Source: Prostheceraeus crozeri (Eukaryota > Platyhelminthes > Polycladida > Euryleptidae). Taken from it: a stretch of DNA of 64,000 bases. Of this stretch, positions 18,861 through 30,236 are shown piece by piece. Each line of letters starts with the position of its first letter. Positions within the stretch are counted from its first letter, which is position 1. The DNA lies in assembly GCA_907163375.1 (NCBI GenBank), contig CAJQUW010007069.1:1-64000 (forward strand), given 5' to 3'. Below the pieces are notes generated by a model, which was not told the origin of the DNA, did not search any database, and saw only the letters and a list, made by a program, of their open reading frames with translations. Position numbers and translations under genes: made by a program.

Positions 18861-20226
18861 GGCTTCAAATTCATAGATCGGCTTTCCGCAGTAGGTCCGC
18901 AATAGTGAATTCCACAGACCATAGCAGTTACTTATTTACATGTATAAGTACCCATAAATGTGTGCACTAATGAATTAGAACATGTTATTTTGTTAACCAC
19001 ATCAATGCTGCGGAAATTCTAGCCTGATGAGAAAATGGTGTGATTTATAAGCACCGGGCGGAAAATCTATAACGCATTCACTCTGTGATACATTTTCCGG
19101 AAAATGCAGTGGGCAGGAAAATGCAAATCAACACCGGTGTGTTCGCCAGAATAAAATCAAATGTTCGTCGGCAAGGGTTCTCGCGGATTAAAATTGTCTA
19201 GACCAACATATTTGTGTCATCTTTACAAGTTATGCAAAGGAACTGCTTTCTTCTTAGATGCTCTTTTTTCATAGAACTGACGTCTAACTAAGAAGCATGA
19301 TGAAGTACAGATACATTAATTCAATTAGCTTGAAAAATGTATCAGGTGGGACATCGAAAAAATTTCATAATGATTCTTTGCATATCAGTTCTCAATGACA
19401 AAATCTCTTTATTCAATGAATATTTGATCATAATCAATGTCTCATTTAAATTATGTCATCATATCATATCATATCATTAATCTCATCATTGTTGAAATTT
19501 AAATTTTTTTAAATTTGAAAAATTCAAAATTTTGACTGTATTGAGGAACCGCTAAAATATTTTCAAATTTGCTTTCAATTTTGTATTCAACTTACATGCA
19601 CTTTACACTTATCACTTGCTAGATAGATTTCGGAATTATTAACCATTTTTTAAAATTAATTGCTGAAATATCTCCGCTGAGAAGAATTGATCTCAGGTTA
19701 CACAACGCTTGACTTAGTGATGGAATGCATGTGAGAGGAACTAAATGGCATCAGCTTATTAATCTTGGATGGTCGTTCTCTACCAGTAGGTAATTATATG
19801 TAAGCCGACATACAAAAACCGTGTGCAAGTAGTTGACAACAACTTTTACTATGCGGTATTTGCCAAATATGGCGAAAGACAAGAAATGCAGGTGAGTGAC
19901 CTTCGGCTAAGCGCACTATCGGTGAATAAATCTGAATTTCAATGTTGATAATCATTTTGAAGTACGGATTGATGACAAAAGACGCTGTCAAGTAAAACTG
20001 CGCACCTAAAATGCTCGTATAACTGGCTGCCTTCTTTTTGCGATTCCGCATGTTCTTGGTTAAAACATTTGCATCTCTTCTCAAATTGCTGCCAAAGTAT
20101 AATGCTGGCTTTGATTTTCTCATGTCTTGTCAATTTGGCTTGACATTCAATGCTAAGTTGTCTTGGTGAGGAAGCCATCTGACTTGATTACGCAGATTCT
20201 TCAATTGAGGACTTATATCATACTGT
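18861..20226. other. No gene recognised
   Basis: Non-coding. The frames at 19794-20178 on the minus strand have no recognisable domain. Confidence 0.5.
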
Positions 20227-20303
20227 CGCCCGACGATAGCTCAGTCGGAAGAGCCAGGGCCTAGAATGCCGGAGGTCGGTGGTTCAAATGCACCAAGACT
20301 GGC
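20227..20303 (+). mobile_element. tRNA-like SINE head
   Basis: The A-box-like TAGCTCAGTCGGAAGAGC is followed 37 bases later by the B-box-like GGTTCAAATGC. The spacing is that of a tRNA gene, but acceptor pairing is poor and an extra AGACTGG follows, so a SINE head is preferred. Downstream to about 20480 is probably its body, including the palindrome GTTGCCATGTGGCAAC (20343-20358). Confidence 0.5.
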
Positions 20304-20676
20304 AGTTCATTTTTCGTCTGTTGAATTATCATAAACGCTTACTGTTGCCATGTGGCAACTCGTGCTTTTGAATGCAATTAATGAAATAAACCGGTAGATT
20401 TTGTTCATTTTACGTGCTTTACACTCAAAATTAGTTTCCAAAATTCAAAATAGAATTCAAAATTTCTCGGCGCCAATGGGTTAACACTAAGTATTCTAGT
20501 AATGCTTGTTATAATAAGCTTATGTTGGATTGTTGATGCTATATTTTTAATTTCGAAGAGTTTGTTCAAAATTTAAATTTGCAGTTTTGTCAAACTGTAC
20601 ATTCTTCCAGATCTTTTGTTGTCCTATACGGGAGGTTCATTATTCAATTTTCCACGATGTAAGCAAAAATATAGCC

Positions 20677-20870
20677 TAGCTCTCCCTCAATTTAGACGAT
20701 TTTTTTATTTTTTAAAAAATAAATAAAGTTCCCCGACGCGTTTCGTCACGGTGGACAGTATCAAGGGGTGATACTTTCCCCCTTGATACTGTCCACCGTG
20801 ACGAAACGCGTCGGGGAACTTTATTTATTTTTTAAAAAATAAAAAAATCGTCTAAATTGAGGGAGAGCTA
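20677..20870. repeat. 194-bp near-perfect palindrome with hammerhead-like core
   Basis: Two ~92-base arms (20677-20768 and 20779-20870) are exact inverted copies around a ~10-base centre. Each arm contains TAGCTCTCCCTCAATTTAGA at the outside, an AT-rich ATTTTTTAAAAAATAAATA block and a GC-rich inner part with CACCGTGACGAAACGCGTCG. The GAAACGCGTC part resembles the GAAA and helix III side of hammerhead ribozymes found in Penelope-like and other retroelements. The expected CUGANGA box is not intact: the nearest sequence is TTGATACTG. Confidence 0.7.
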
Positions 20871-21818
20871 TATTTTTGTACATTCTTCTTTTAATCATCA
20901 TAAGCGGTACCTCGAAGTTCCAATCTAGAAAATTGATTTTCAAGGACCCTTATATTCTTATGATTAATGTCTACACATATTTATTTATAAACCCAATGCA
21001 AGTAAAGTGTTAAGTTTTTTTTATGAAAGCTCTAACTTTGCAGGCACGTTTTATGCTCACATTTTTGAATGCTTACAGCTAAACCACTATAAGACTGACG
21101 TTTCGTAAACTTGGAATATAGTTCTAAAATCAGGAGCTCGAGAACTGACGTTTGCAAATGCTTCTATTTACCATTCTCTATATGACATGTCATTCCAACT
21201 TTTGTCGCAATAAAAATTATTCTCTTCAGTCATCTGCTAAGTTACAGGCTTATGAGTTGCCAGTGGCACATTAAACGTAAGGACGTATTCTAAAAAAATG
21301 TGGTGCACACTCGTGCTTGAGAATTGTGTTCTGAGAATGAAAGTGTGCACATGAGCTTTTCTGTGACTATGTGACAAATATTCCAAAATCAAGATCTAGA
21401 TCAAGATTCGATTGAAGCATAATTAAGTCTTTAAACATATACAAGATGCAAATACCTACATCTACCACATATTGTACAAGCATCATTTGAAGCCTACGGC
21501 ATTCATTTAGTCTGTTGATGCAATAAATACCGTAATGATGGAGTTGCAATTCGAAAGAGGATGTGACTTACTGACTACTTGCGCGTTATTTGTCTCAATC
21601 AGCCCTTCAAACAAAAGCATTTTTCATGGCTTTTCAATTGTGTTGGAGTAATTGTTACGAGAAATTATTAACCTTGGCAGCTAATTTATAGATTAAAAAA
21701 TATCGCTCCAAATCGGCAATTCCAAATATGCCACAATGGCAACTAATGCGGATAAATACGGTACTTTTGTCTCAGTACGCACTTAACAGGTCATGCTTTA
21801 TATTATGTGTTTTATTAA
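20871..21818. other. No gene recognised
   Basis: Non-coding spacer up to the Tc1 element; no repeat or domain assigned. Confidence 0.45.
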
Positions 21819-21820
21819 TA

Positions 21821-23989
21821 CAGTCAATATCACATTATTAGTCACCCCCCCTTTTTTTCTCTCATTTTCCATTTGGACGGAAGCATATCCTAACGGCAAA
21901 TAAACAAATCATACTAGAATCAATGGACCATTATTCTAGGCATTTTAGACGCTATGTTTAGTTTCCAGTGATATTATCTTTTTCAATTGATGAACTTTTT
22001 TATTTACCAGCCGTTTCATATTATTAGTCACCCGTGATACATTTTTGGAATACATGCCTCAGTCGCAAACATTGAAAGAATTTATATTTTCCTCGCACAA
22101 TAATCAGTTTCATATCTGTCACCTGTAAGTGAGGATTGGGTTAAAATGGCTAGCAAAATAATGCTGACGTCACTACTTGAGGAAGACATCGTATGCTGTG
22201 TCAATATTTGAAGAACTGCTTGCTGATTGGTCCATTAAATAGCAATGCACTGACAATAACGCTTATCAGACTCTCCCTAACAGTCACTTCTCCATTTCTC
22301 GGTGCGGCGTACTCTGTCACACTGAACATGGGTCGTAAAACGACATTTCAATGTTCACCAAAGGCGAAATTTTATGGGTTCTGGCTGCTGGACGATGGAC
22401 TATTAATGTGATTGCCCGTGTTTATGGCATTTCGAGGCGGACAGTGCAGAGAATAAAGAAGAATGGAATGAAGAAAAGCAATAGACTGGGAAAATGTGGA
22501 CCAAAACGCAAAACTAGTGTGTCAGCTGATCGTCGCCTCTGTCGCTTTGTAGCCTGTAACCCAAATGCTACACTATCGGAACAATATGAAATTATGGCCA
22601 CTTCAGGTTTTGCGGTTTCGAGGAGTACGATTTTTCGAAGACTTATTGAAAATGGATTCAAGTCTGTCGTATCACTCCGAAAACCTCGACTGACTGCGAA
22701 AATGAGAAAATCCAGACTTCAATGGGCCAAGGATCATTTAAATTGGTCAGTTGAAGACTGGAGCAAAGTTTGTTTCTCAGATGAATCTTCGTTCCAATGT
22801 AAGGATGCGGGACATCGGCGTGCATGGCAACAACCCGGGACCGAAAAACCTACATTTCCAACTGTTAAATTCCCTACAAAGGTGATGATATGGTCATTCA
22901 TTTCATACTATGGACCTGGCCGACTTCATGTTGTCGAGGAAACAATGAATGCCAAGAAGTGAGTCCTGGAACATCGTCTTCTACCTCAACTACCGTACAT
23001 GAATGGCATACTGAGGATAATTGGGTATTTATGCAAGATGGTGCGCCCATGAACTTCTTGCGATCCCATGACATACAAGTTCTCCCATGGCCGGGAAATA
23101 GCCCGGATATGAACCCCATAGAAACGCTATGGGGCATCATTAAAGCACGTCTTAGTGGCCAAACGATCAAGACAAAGCAGGAGTTGATTGCAGCTTTAAT
23201 AAACGCTTGGCACCGCGACGACTCATTAACAACAACTTGTCAACGTCTTATTGATTCCATGCCTAGTCGTGTCGCGGCCCTCGTTGCGGCAAAAGGCGGA
23301 CATACAAAGTAATGACAGTGTTTGTGATTCGTTTCCGCTAAGTTTTTTTTTGAATCTTTTTGAATTACAGGTAGCTACCTATACTTCTGTATAGCATGGA
23401 AGCAAACGACTTTTTTGTTGTATGAACAGGACGCTCTATTGATATATAAATACTGATATATAAAATATATTATAAAATTATATATATATATATATATTGA
23501 TATATAAAAATATGGAACTATTGAAAACAATGCTATATATACCTGCCAGGCAAAACAGAGAAGTAAAGTCAAAAAATATCATATACCTGTAAAAAACCGA
23601 TAAGTTAAGAAGTTAGGTAAGCCATCATGACTTCAAAGACACTTAAAGATGGCAGATATGAAATAGCATAGCACCAGTATTGTCATAGAGACATTCTTTA
23701 ATTGATTATAGTGTGAAGAGAACGAAAGTTATTTCTATATGTGTGACTTAAACACACTTTCCAAAAAATGCTCCAAGGGGTGCCTATTAATATGACACGG
23801 CTGGTAAATGAAAAAGTTCATCAATTGAAAAAGATAATATCACTGGAAACTAAACATAGCGTCTAAAATGCCTAGAATAATGGTCCATTAATTCTAGTAT
23901 GATTTGTTTATTTGCCGTTAGGGTATGCTTCCATCCAAATGGAAAATGAGAGAAAAAAAGGGGGGTGACTAATAATGTGATATTGACTG
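21821..23989 (+). mobile_element. Tc1-type transposon with long (~210-bp) terminal inverted repeats
   Basis: The element starts CAGTCAATATCACATTATTA and ends with its reverse complement. It is flanked by TA at 21819-21820 and 23990-23991. The two TIRs run to about 22035 and from about 23784 and are almost identical (for example GGACGGAAGCATATCCTAAC versus its complement with one or two changes). They enclose one transposase pseudogene. The sequence from 23313 to 23784 is non-coding, with an AT microsatellite at 23478-23510. Confidence 0.9.
22328..23312 (+). pseudogene. Tc1-type DD34E transposase, damaged
   Basis: ATG 22328 begins MGRKTT, a typical Tc1 N-terminus, but the frame shifts within about 25 bases. 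The main frame then gives a helix-turn-helix (VIARVYGISRRTVQRI), a GPKRKTSVSADRR linker and a second HTH. The first catalytic Asp is in VCFSDESSF. An in-frame stop at 22960-22962 and a frameshift near 23000 follow. The second Asp (WVFMQDGAP) and the Glu (DMNPIETLW) lie in the shifted frame. Only 27 residues separate these two instead of 34, which implies a 21-base deletion right after QDGAP. The enzyme is inactive by several independent lesions. Confidence 0.85.
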
Positions 23990-23991
23990 TA

Positions 23992-25952
23992 TATCTGTGA
24001 ACTAGTGTTGTAATTCTATATTGTATTCAAAGATATTTAATGCAAGTTTGTTTATCTATATAACGTGAAACTTCATATTTCTCTTTACATTTTCCATTAT
24101 TTGTCCACTTAAAGCTCTAGCTCACTGACTTATACCTACAGCCTCCCAAACCGTGAACATCATTCTGTTTGCTGAAAGTACGTGGGCCGTTATAAGTAAG
24201 ACGGATAAACGGATAAAAAATTTCGATAAACGGACATTGGGCTATTGTGAGCAAATGTGGACCAAACCTAAAACAGCTCTCCAGCATTACAAAATGAAAT
24301 TGACATCATTCAAGCGTCAGGATGCTCGTTTGTATGTTATACATGTAGAATTGTTCTGAGACATAATGCACTTTGTGCTAGCATGAATGATGCCGGGTAA
24401 TTTGCCTTATTCACATGACTTCTGTCGAGTCTTCATCGCCTTACTTACAAGACTGCGATTTAATCGACCTCAGCAGATATTGATAACGGATTACTTCTCT
24501 GAGGCATCTTGTCGTTTTGGTGTACTGAACAGCTGCCGACGCATTTTCTTGAACGATACAGTTGATCCTGATACTGATACAGTTGATACTGAGAGCACTT
24601 AAATCACGATTGTTTACAAGGGATGCTTTGCATCTTATAGGTACATATAGTGGCCATAGTTGTTCACAATATATGTCTACTGACCTATGCTGGTATATCA
24701 ACTGAAATATAGGCCTGCCACAATTGTTTGACTAGGCATGTAGGGTTATTTTGCAAATTAATTAGACCTACTATTTGCCCAGTCTGAAAACGATGCAACA
24801 CCTGGACTTATTTCGTGTCGGCATTTTTAATTCACCGTCCTTGCTGGTGGTCGAGTAGAACATACCCAAGGGGAAATTTCACAGCAAATCTTGGTAAGAT
24901 TCATACTGAATCTTGTTCTGGTTCCAGTATCAAACTTTGAAAATCATGCAAGATATGCAAGGAATACCAAGTTTTTCTCATCAGTTCCTTCATGAATCAG
25001 CCCTTTTCTGTTGCAAAATTCTTGCTGTTTCATAATGGTTCCAGAACAAAACTTACAAAAATATCGCGCACACATTATAGACAGCAAGATCCCCGCTGGT
25101 AGGTTTCATAATTCCACTGATTTCCCATAAAATTAGCCTGATTCCAGCAATAATCTTGGTAAATCTTTCATTTTCCTTAATAAATCAGTACTATTACACT
25201 GATACTATTAATCAGTGTATTACTAGTATCAAGTTAATTGCATCTTCCGAACTCTCCGTAACACTGAGAGAGGAGAATCGAACTCCTGATGCAAATAAAT
25301 GGCATAGTATCGATAAATGTCTAAAATGTCATGTTAAGACCTGAAGTGGAAAAAAGGAGATGGTTGTCGTGCCTAAGCTATGGAGTTGAGTAGAGATCGG
25401 AAAACATTCGGTTGATTAGCATAGGCTTTTATTGACTGAAAACGGAACTACGACTGTTGCGACAATTTGAAAAGTGACTACATAAAACAACATAGAGAGT
25501 TCATACTAATAGTACTGCTAAACAATCACAATGCACGACACTCGCCCCCAGTCTATAAAGTTTGCATAGTATGCAAAAACAGTCACATGAATTTAGGTTG
25601 AGCTTTTTCTTAACAGTCTCGACACTTGTATGGTATGGAAGACATTTATTTACAAACAGGTTACAGCAATCACAGCAGCAGTACTATTACTATTAATACG
25701 ATAATCAGTACTATTAAAAAATTTGAGATTCATGCAGATCCTTAATAAGACAGTAGATCAAAAAACTTCAATATGATTTTCAGTAACTTAGGTACATCTT
25801 TGGCTTAAAATAGAGCCATAAATACCTCTCGCGACGTGCCACCAGTTATCTGAAAACTGAGGTGAAGGATGAGGCCATACTGGGCTGAAGTGACTATATT
25901 TTGCAGCAGTCAATCTTCTTCCCTCTTGTGTTTCTATGCCGACAAAAATAAC
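23992..25952. other. No gene recognised
   Basis: About 2 kb of non-coding sequence. Small frames at 24153-24701 have no recognisable domain. A CTTGGTAA...ATTCA-like repeat occurs several times between 24890 and 25180 and resembles sequence near 34530. Confidence 0.45.
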
Positions 25953-26477
25953 TACCGTGAAATGGGGTGACTTTGCCACACGGGGTGACTGCCATTTTAT
26001 AAAAAATACAGATGTATTATTTATTATACTGAAAGGAAAGAAAATGATGACTATCTAGCGCAACTAAGCGAGAGTCTGTTTATTAATTTACTGAATCAAA
26101 CCGCTAAAATTATGAAGACAGTGGTGAGTGTGTCCAATAGTCCTCTTTCTCTGCATCGATGAAAAGTGGGAAATGTCGCTCTTAAACTTCCATCTGGTGC
26201 ACTATTTTTGGGACAAGTACCCTTTTTCGGATATGAATAATCTGTCGCTGCAATATACATAGTTGCCATTTCACATGATTAGGATAGTTAGAACATTTGT
26301 GCATGCATATAAAAAATCGATGGCAAAGTCACCCCAACCAGTTTTGCAAGCAATGAATGAAACATCAGCACAATATTATCCTATCTCTTCTATTTCATGC
26401 AATTGTCTATGATTTATTCTATCTTTTTCTCTTCGGTATAATTTTGTATCCATCGGTACATTACCTTTCAGCTGACG

Positions 26478-27989
26478 ATGCCCAGACAATACAAGCGAAA
26501 ACTGGGTGCTCGTCGATACGTCGACTACAGCCTCGAAACTTTAAATAAAGCAATTGAAGCAGTAAATAGCGGCCAGAAAGTGAAGCCGGTAGCTCAGCGG
26601 TTCAGCATTCCGCGAAGAACTTTGGCAAACAAAGTCAAGGGACGCCACATCAAGAAAGTTGGGGGACAAACGATATTTACACAGGAAGAAGATTCGCTTG
26701 TGCTACATATTCTCAAATGCGCGGAATTTGGCATGCCACTTGATTTGCTAGACATTCGCATGATTGCATAGAACTACCTGGATCATTATGGACGAAAAAT
26801 CCATTGCTTTCAAAGCAATTTGCCTGGAATCGATTGGGCAAAAACATTCTTGACGAGACACAAGAAAGATTTGAGAGAAAGAAGATGTCAAAACGTCAAA
26901 CGGGCCAGAGCCAAAGTTGGACGAGAACAAGTAGAGGAGTACTTTTCGCATCTTGAGCGATCATTGAAAGATGTTCCCCCTAGCAACATTCTTAATTATG
27001 ATGAAACCAATTGCTCTGATGATCCGGGTACGAAGAAAATGTTGTTCAGAAGAGGCTGCAAATACCCTGAACGCATAATTAACTCCAGCAAAGGCTCCAT
27101 TTCCATCATGTTCGCTGGGTCGGCATCTGGACAATTACTGCCACCATATGTAGTCTACAAAGCTACTCATTTATGGCAATCTTGGACCGAGGGCGGTCCT
27201 CCTGGAGCGCGATTCGGAAGAACGAAGACCGGGTGGTTTGATGCGGCAAACTTTGAAGAATGGTTTACAAGGATTGTTCTTCCCTGGGCTCGAAGACTTG
27301 AAGGAACCAAAGTTATAATTGGCGACAATCTCAGTTCACATCTGTCACTGTCAGTTATAGAATCATGCGAAGAGATGCAAATAAGATTTGTATTGCTTCC
27401 AGCAAATTCTACACACTTGCTGCAGCCTTTAGATGTGTCATTTTTCGCACCACTCAAAAAGAAATGGAGATCTATTTTAGAGGAACACAGAATCAAGAAC
27501 CCTCAGTCAGCCGGTCTTGAAAAGTCGAAGTTCCCTGGACTTTTAAAAAGTCTCTGCGACCAAATCAATTCAGAGTCGAATCTCAAAGCTGGTTTCAAGG
27601 CTTGCGGCATCGCTCCTTTCAATCCCGAGCTTGTCCTCCAAAAGATCCCGAACAACGACCATAATACTTCAGATAGCACTTCCCTCAACGAGTCAATAAG
27701 TGATACATTGCTTGAATACCTCCAGACAAGTCGATATGGTCAAAGAAAAACTGTTGATGACAAGGAAACCGTCAAACCGAAACGCAAGCGACTGGATGTC
27801 CTTCCAGGGAAATCAGTTTCTTCTGCTGAGCTAAGACAAAATACTGCTCTTGAAATTAGTTCAATCTCATCTGGGGAAAGTCAGTCGGAAAGCAGTTCAT
27901 CAAGTGAAAACGAATCAGATTCAGAGACGAGTACCCTTTTGTGTTCTATTTTGCACTATGGCACAATGATGTTCTCAATAATCTCATAG
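26478..27989 (+). pseudogene. pogo-family DDE transposase with a single in-frame stop
   Basis: MPRQYKRKLGARRYVDYS starts a CENP-B/pogo N-terminal HTH (ETLNKAIEAVNSGQKV ... FSIPRRTL). A TAG at 26769-26771 interrupts the frame after MIA, but the same frame continues uninterrupted to 27989. After the stop come LPGIDWAKTFLTRHK, the catalytic aspartates in NILNYDETNCSDD, VIIGDNLSSH and LLQPLDVSFFAPLKK, and a low-complexity Ser/Glu tail. The DDD arrangement and LLQPLDV are typical of pogo/Tigger. Total length of about 500 residues is normal. The TAG could be a recent mutation, a sequencing error or a recoded stop; a mutation is most likely. A splice donor near the Ser-rich tail may connect to the downstream exons. 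Confidence 0.88.
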
Positions 27990-28162
27990 GCTGTAGTCTA
28001 ATAGTTTTCGACAATAATCGCCTAGAACTTAATAAATTTCCATGATTTCAGATTAAAAACTGATTATTCAACATTACTGTACTAGGGAATTAAATGAATC
28101 TCCTTTAGGCCAAGTCAACAAACAGGTTCCAGTTTTTGCTTTCCTTAGCTCCTTGGTAGATC

Positions 28163-28537
28163 ATGATGTCGGAACATCATTCCAAACAAAATGATTGGAT
28201 TGCATTTGTGTATGATCAATGGTATATTGGTCAAGTTGAGCAAGTTGATGCTGAAAGCGGGAATCTGCAAGTGATTTTCATGCAAAATCTGTCGCGGAAC
28301 AGGTAAGCTCTTAGAAAAAAATCATTGTCAGGTGTTTCAATTTTCATCAATTACAGATTCAAATGGCCATCAAAGATTGACCGACAAAGTGTAAAGGCAA
28401 CTGAAGTACTCCACCGTCTGGCCAACATTCCATTTCAACCAGCATCGTCTTCTTCCACCAGAAACGTCTCTTATCAACTGAACGAGACTGAATTTGAACT
28501 GATCGATAAGAAATTCTCTGAATTGTGCGACGAATGA
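28163..28537 (+). CDS. Spliced accessory exons of the pogo element
   Basis: Exon A (28163-28302) starts with two ATGs and encodes NDWIAFVYDQWYIGQVEQVD and VIFMQNLS. A donor AG|GTAAGC at 28303 and an acceptor TTACAG| before 28357 bound a 54-base intron. Exon B (28357-28537) continues in phase with RFKWPSKIDRQSV and ends DKKFSELCDE. Joined, this gives 106 residues. A W-x-x-x-x-Y-x-x-x-WY-x-G-x-V pattern followed by F-K-WP resembles a small C-terminal domain known beside some pogo transposases. An acceptor GGTAG|ATC just before the first ATG (28160) would allow it to be the last part of the transposase itself. Function is unknown. Confidence 0.6.
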
Positions 28538-29281
28538 GGATGACCCTGAGCTTGAGCTGATTGCTAAGTAATTCTTTGAGCTGTACGACGTGTCATAAAC
28601 GTGTTTTTGTAAGCCGTGTTGGCTGTTTATTTTGTTAATAAATAGTTTAGATCATTTCCAGCGTTTTAATTCTGCTCCATGTAAGGTTCACATTGAGAAA
28701 TTTTAAAGTGGCTATGTCACCCCAAAACGCGGGGTGGCAAAGTCACCCAACATTCTTTAAAAAAAACATAGAAACACAAGCTTAATTAATCCGATGACTA
28801 CATATCACAAAAGTACGACTATATACCCATGCTACGGACAAAAGAACATGAATAAATAACTTGATGTCTTTTAGAACCATACGCGACAAGTTAAAAAAAG
28901 TGGCAAAGTCACCCCATTTCACGGTATGTATTTCAATTACTACTCGGAACCGAAGAAATTCCTGAGATTTTTAGAGTAACAGCAATTGAGATTTTTCATC
29001 TTGCGATGCCGAATCAGACCGGTGCCGGTCTCGCCGGTAAAAGTTTGTATACGGACAGGACCAGTTACAACAGTGAAAATAACGCAATCCTACTTAACTC
29101 AAGTTGAGACAATGAGAAAGCTAAATCTTAGAAATCAAGAACACCTTGTGATTTCTGGCACTCCAACCTGCCCCACCCCAAAACTTTGTCCTTTAACTTT
29201 AAAGAGGGTGGGTTCGGGGGACGCCCACGTATCCGCGCGTAAAATTCTCATGCCTATCAATAGTCTTGAATATACAGGATA

Positions 29282-30236
29282 TAGGGGAGAATGGGGTGAC
29301 ATGGCAGTATTTTTGACAATCATCCCTCATGTCCAGATTGTGAAAACAAACTAAAAATGAATACTTTATCCGTATTACCGTACTTTCTGGTCTATAGGGC
29401 GCGACTTTTTTACTTGGATACAGCCAGTGCGCCTTATCTGCGGAGTGCGCCCTATCTAAGGTTAAATTAGAATTTTTAGTTCGGTAGAGATTAGTAGGCA
29501 TTCATTTACAAGTATTGTAAAGTACTTATTATGATTTAAAAGTATCCTGGGAGCAAGTGCCAGAAAAGGTTATTCGAAGTGGCTACAAGAAAGAGTTAGG
29601 GGCGTCATTTTCTTGACATTGATTTCGTCACCGAACCTTAATTCAGTTACCGAAGCCAATAGTGATAAGTGAGTATCACACTTGAGACGAACATTGATTG
29701 TAACACTGAGACGAGTCTTGATTCAGATACCGAGGTGAATATTGAAGTGAATAGTGAAACTTCCTGCGTGCAGGTGAACCAACCATTTCATACACAAGAC
29801 TCTGACATGTAGCTTCTGTTGGTTTAGCTGAGCCTTATGTATTGGAATATTCTTTGGCTATAATGACAATCATGAACCTTCGTGGTTTTTCAAGAGACCT
29901 ATTACAACATAGCTTTTGCTTATTCTAAGCTACCGGTAGTGCTTCAATCGGTGAAATTAGCTTCAATTATTGTTTCCTACTGTACAAGATATCATCTAAA
30001 AGTAGGTATACATGTGCGCCTTAACCGCGAAATGCGCCTTATCTGTTGACAAAATACGAAATTATCTAAAAATCGGCTTGTGCGCCTTATAGGCCGGAAA
30101 AGTACGGTACATAGCGTATTTCTCAACTTTTTGTACAGGTCAAAATAATGTGATAAGAGTTCTTGACCTTCTGATTTTGATTTTTAAAAAAGTTCAAAAA
30201 CTGCCATGTCGCCCCATCGATGGGGTGACATGGCAG
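29282..30236. mobile_element. pogo-like non-autonomous repeat
   Basis: GGGGAGAATGGGGTGACATG at 29284 and the palindrome CTGCCATGTCGCCCCAT/ATGGGGTGACATGGCAG at 30202-30236 share the pogo-type GGGGTGACATGGCAG motif. No transposase is present. Another MITE (29378-30107) fills the interior. Exact outer boundaries are uncertain. Confidence 0.45.
29378..30107. mobile_element. 730-bp MITE with GTGCGCC subterminal repeats
   Basis: The left end CCGTACTTTCTGGTCTATAG and the right end (complement CCGTACTTTTCCGGCCTATA) are flanked by TA at 29376-29377 and 30108-30109. Subterminal GTGCGCCTTATCT-type repeats occur at 29428, 29448, 30013, 30035 and 30081. This is the style of non-autonomous Tigger/pogo relatives. 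There is no coding capacity. Confidence 0.75.

Larger units (their letters stand above)
25955..28924 (+). mobile_element. pogo-type DNA transposon, nearly complete
   Basis: Termini are CGTGAAATGGGGTGACTTTG on the left and its complement on the right (ending 28924), flanked by TA at 25953-25954 and 28925-28926. Several subterminal copies of GGCAAAGTCACCCC occur (26322, 28738, 28902), which is normal for transposase-binding sites of this group. It encodes a DDE transposase with one premature stop and a downstream spliced exon pair. The reading frame is otherwise well preserved, so this is a comparatively young copy. Confidence 0.9.

Noticed and set aside
20227..20303. Functional tRNA gene
   Set aside because: A and B boxes are present but acceptor-stem pairing is poor; better explained as a SINE head.
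20677..20870. Active hammerhead ribozyme
   Set aside because: The GAAAC side is present but the conserved CUGANGA segment is not, so catalysis cannot be claimed.
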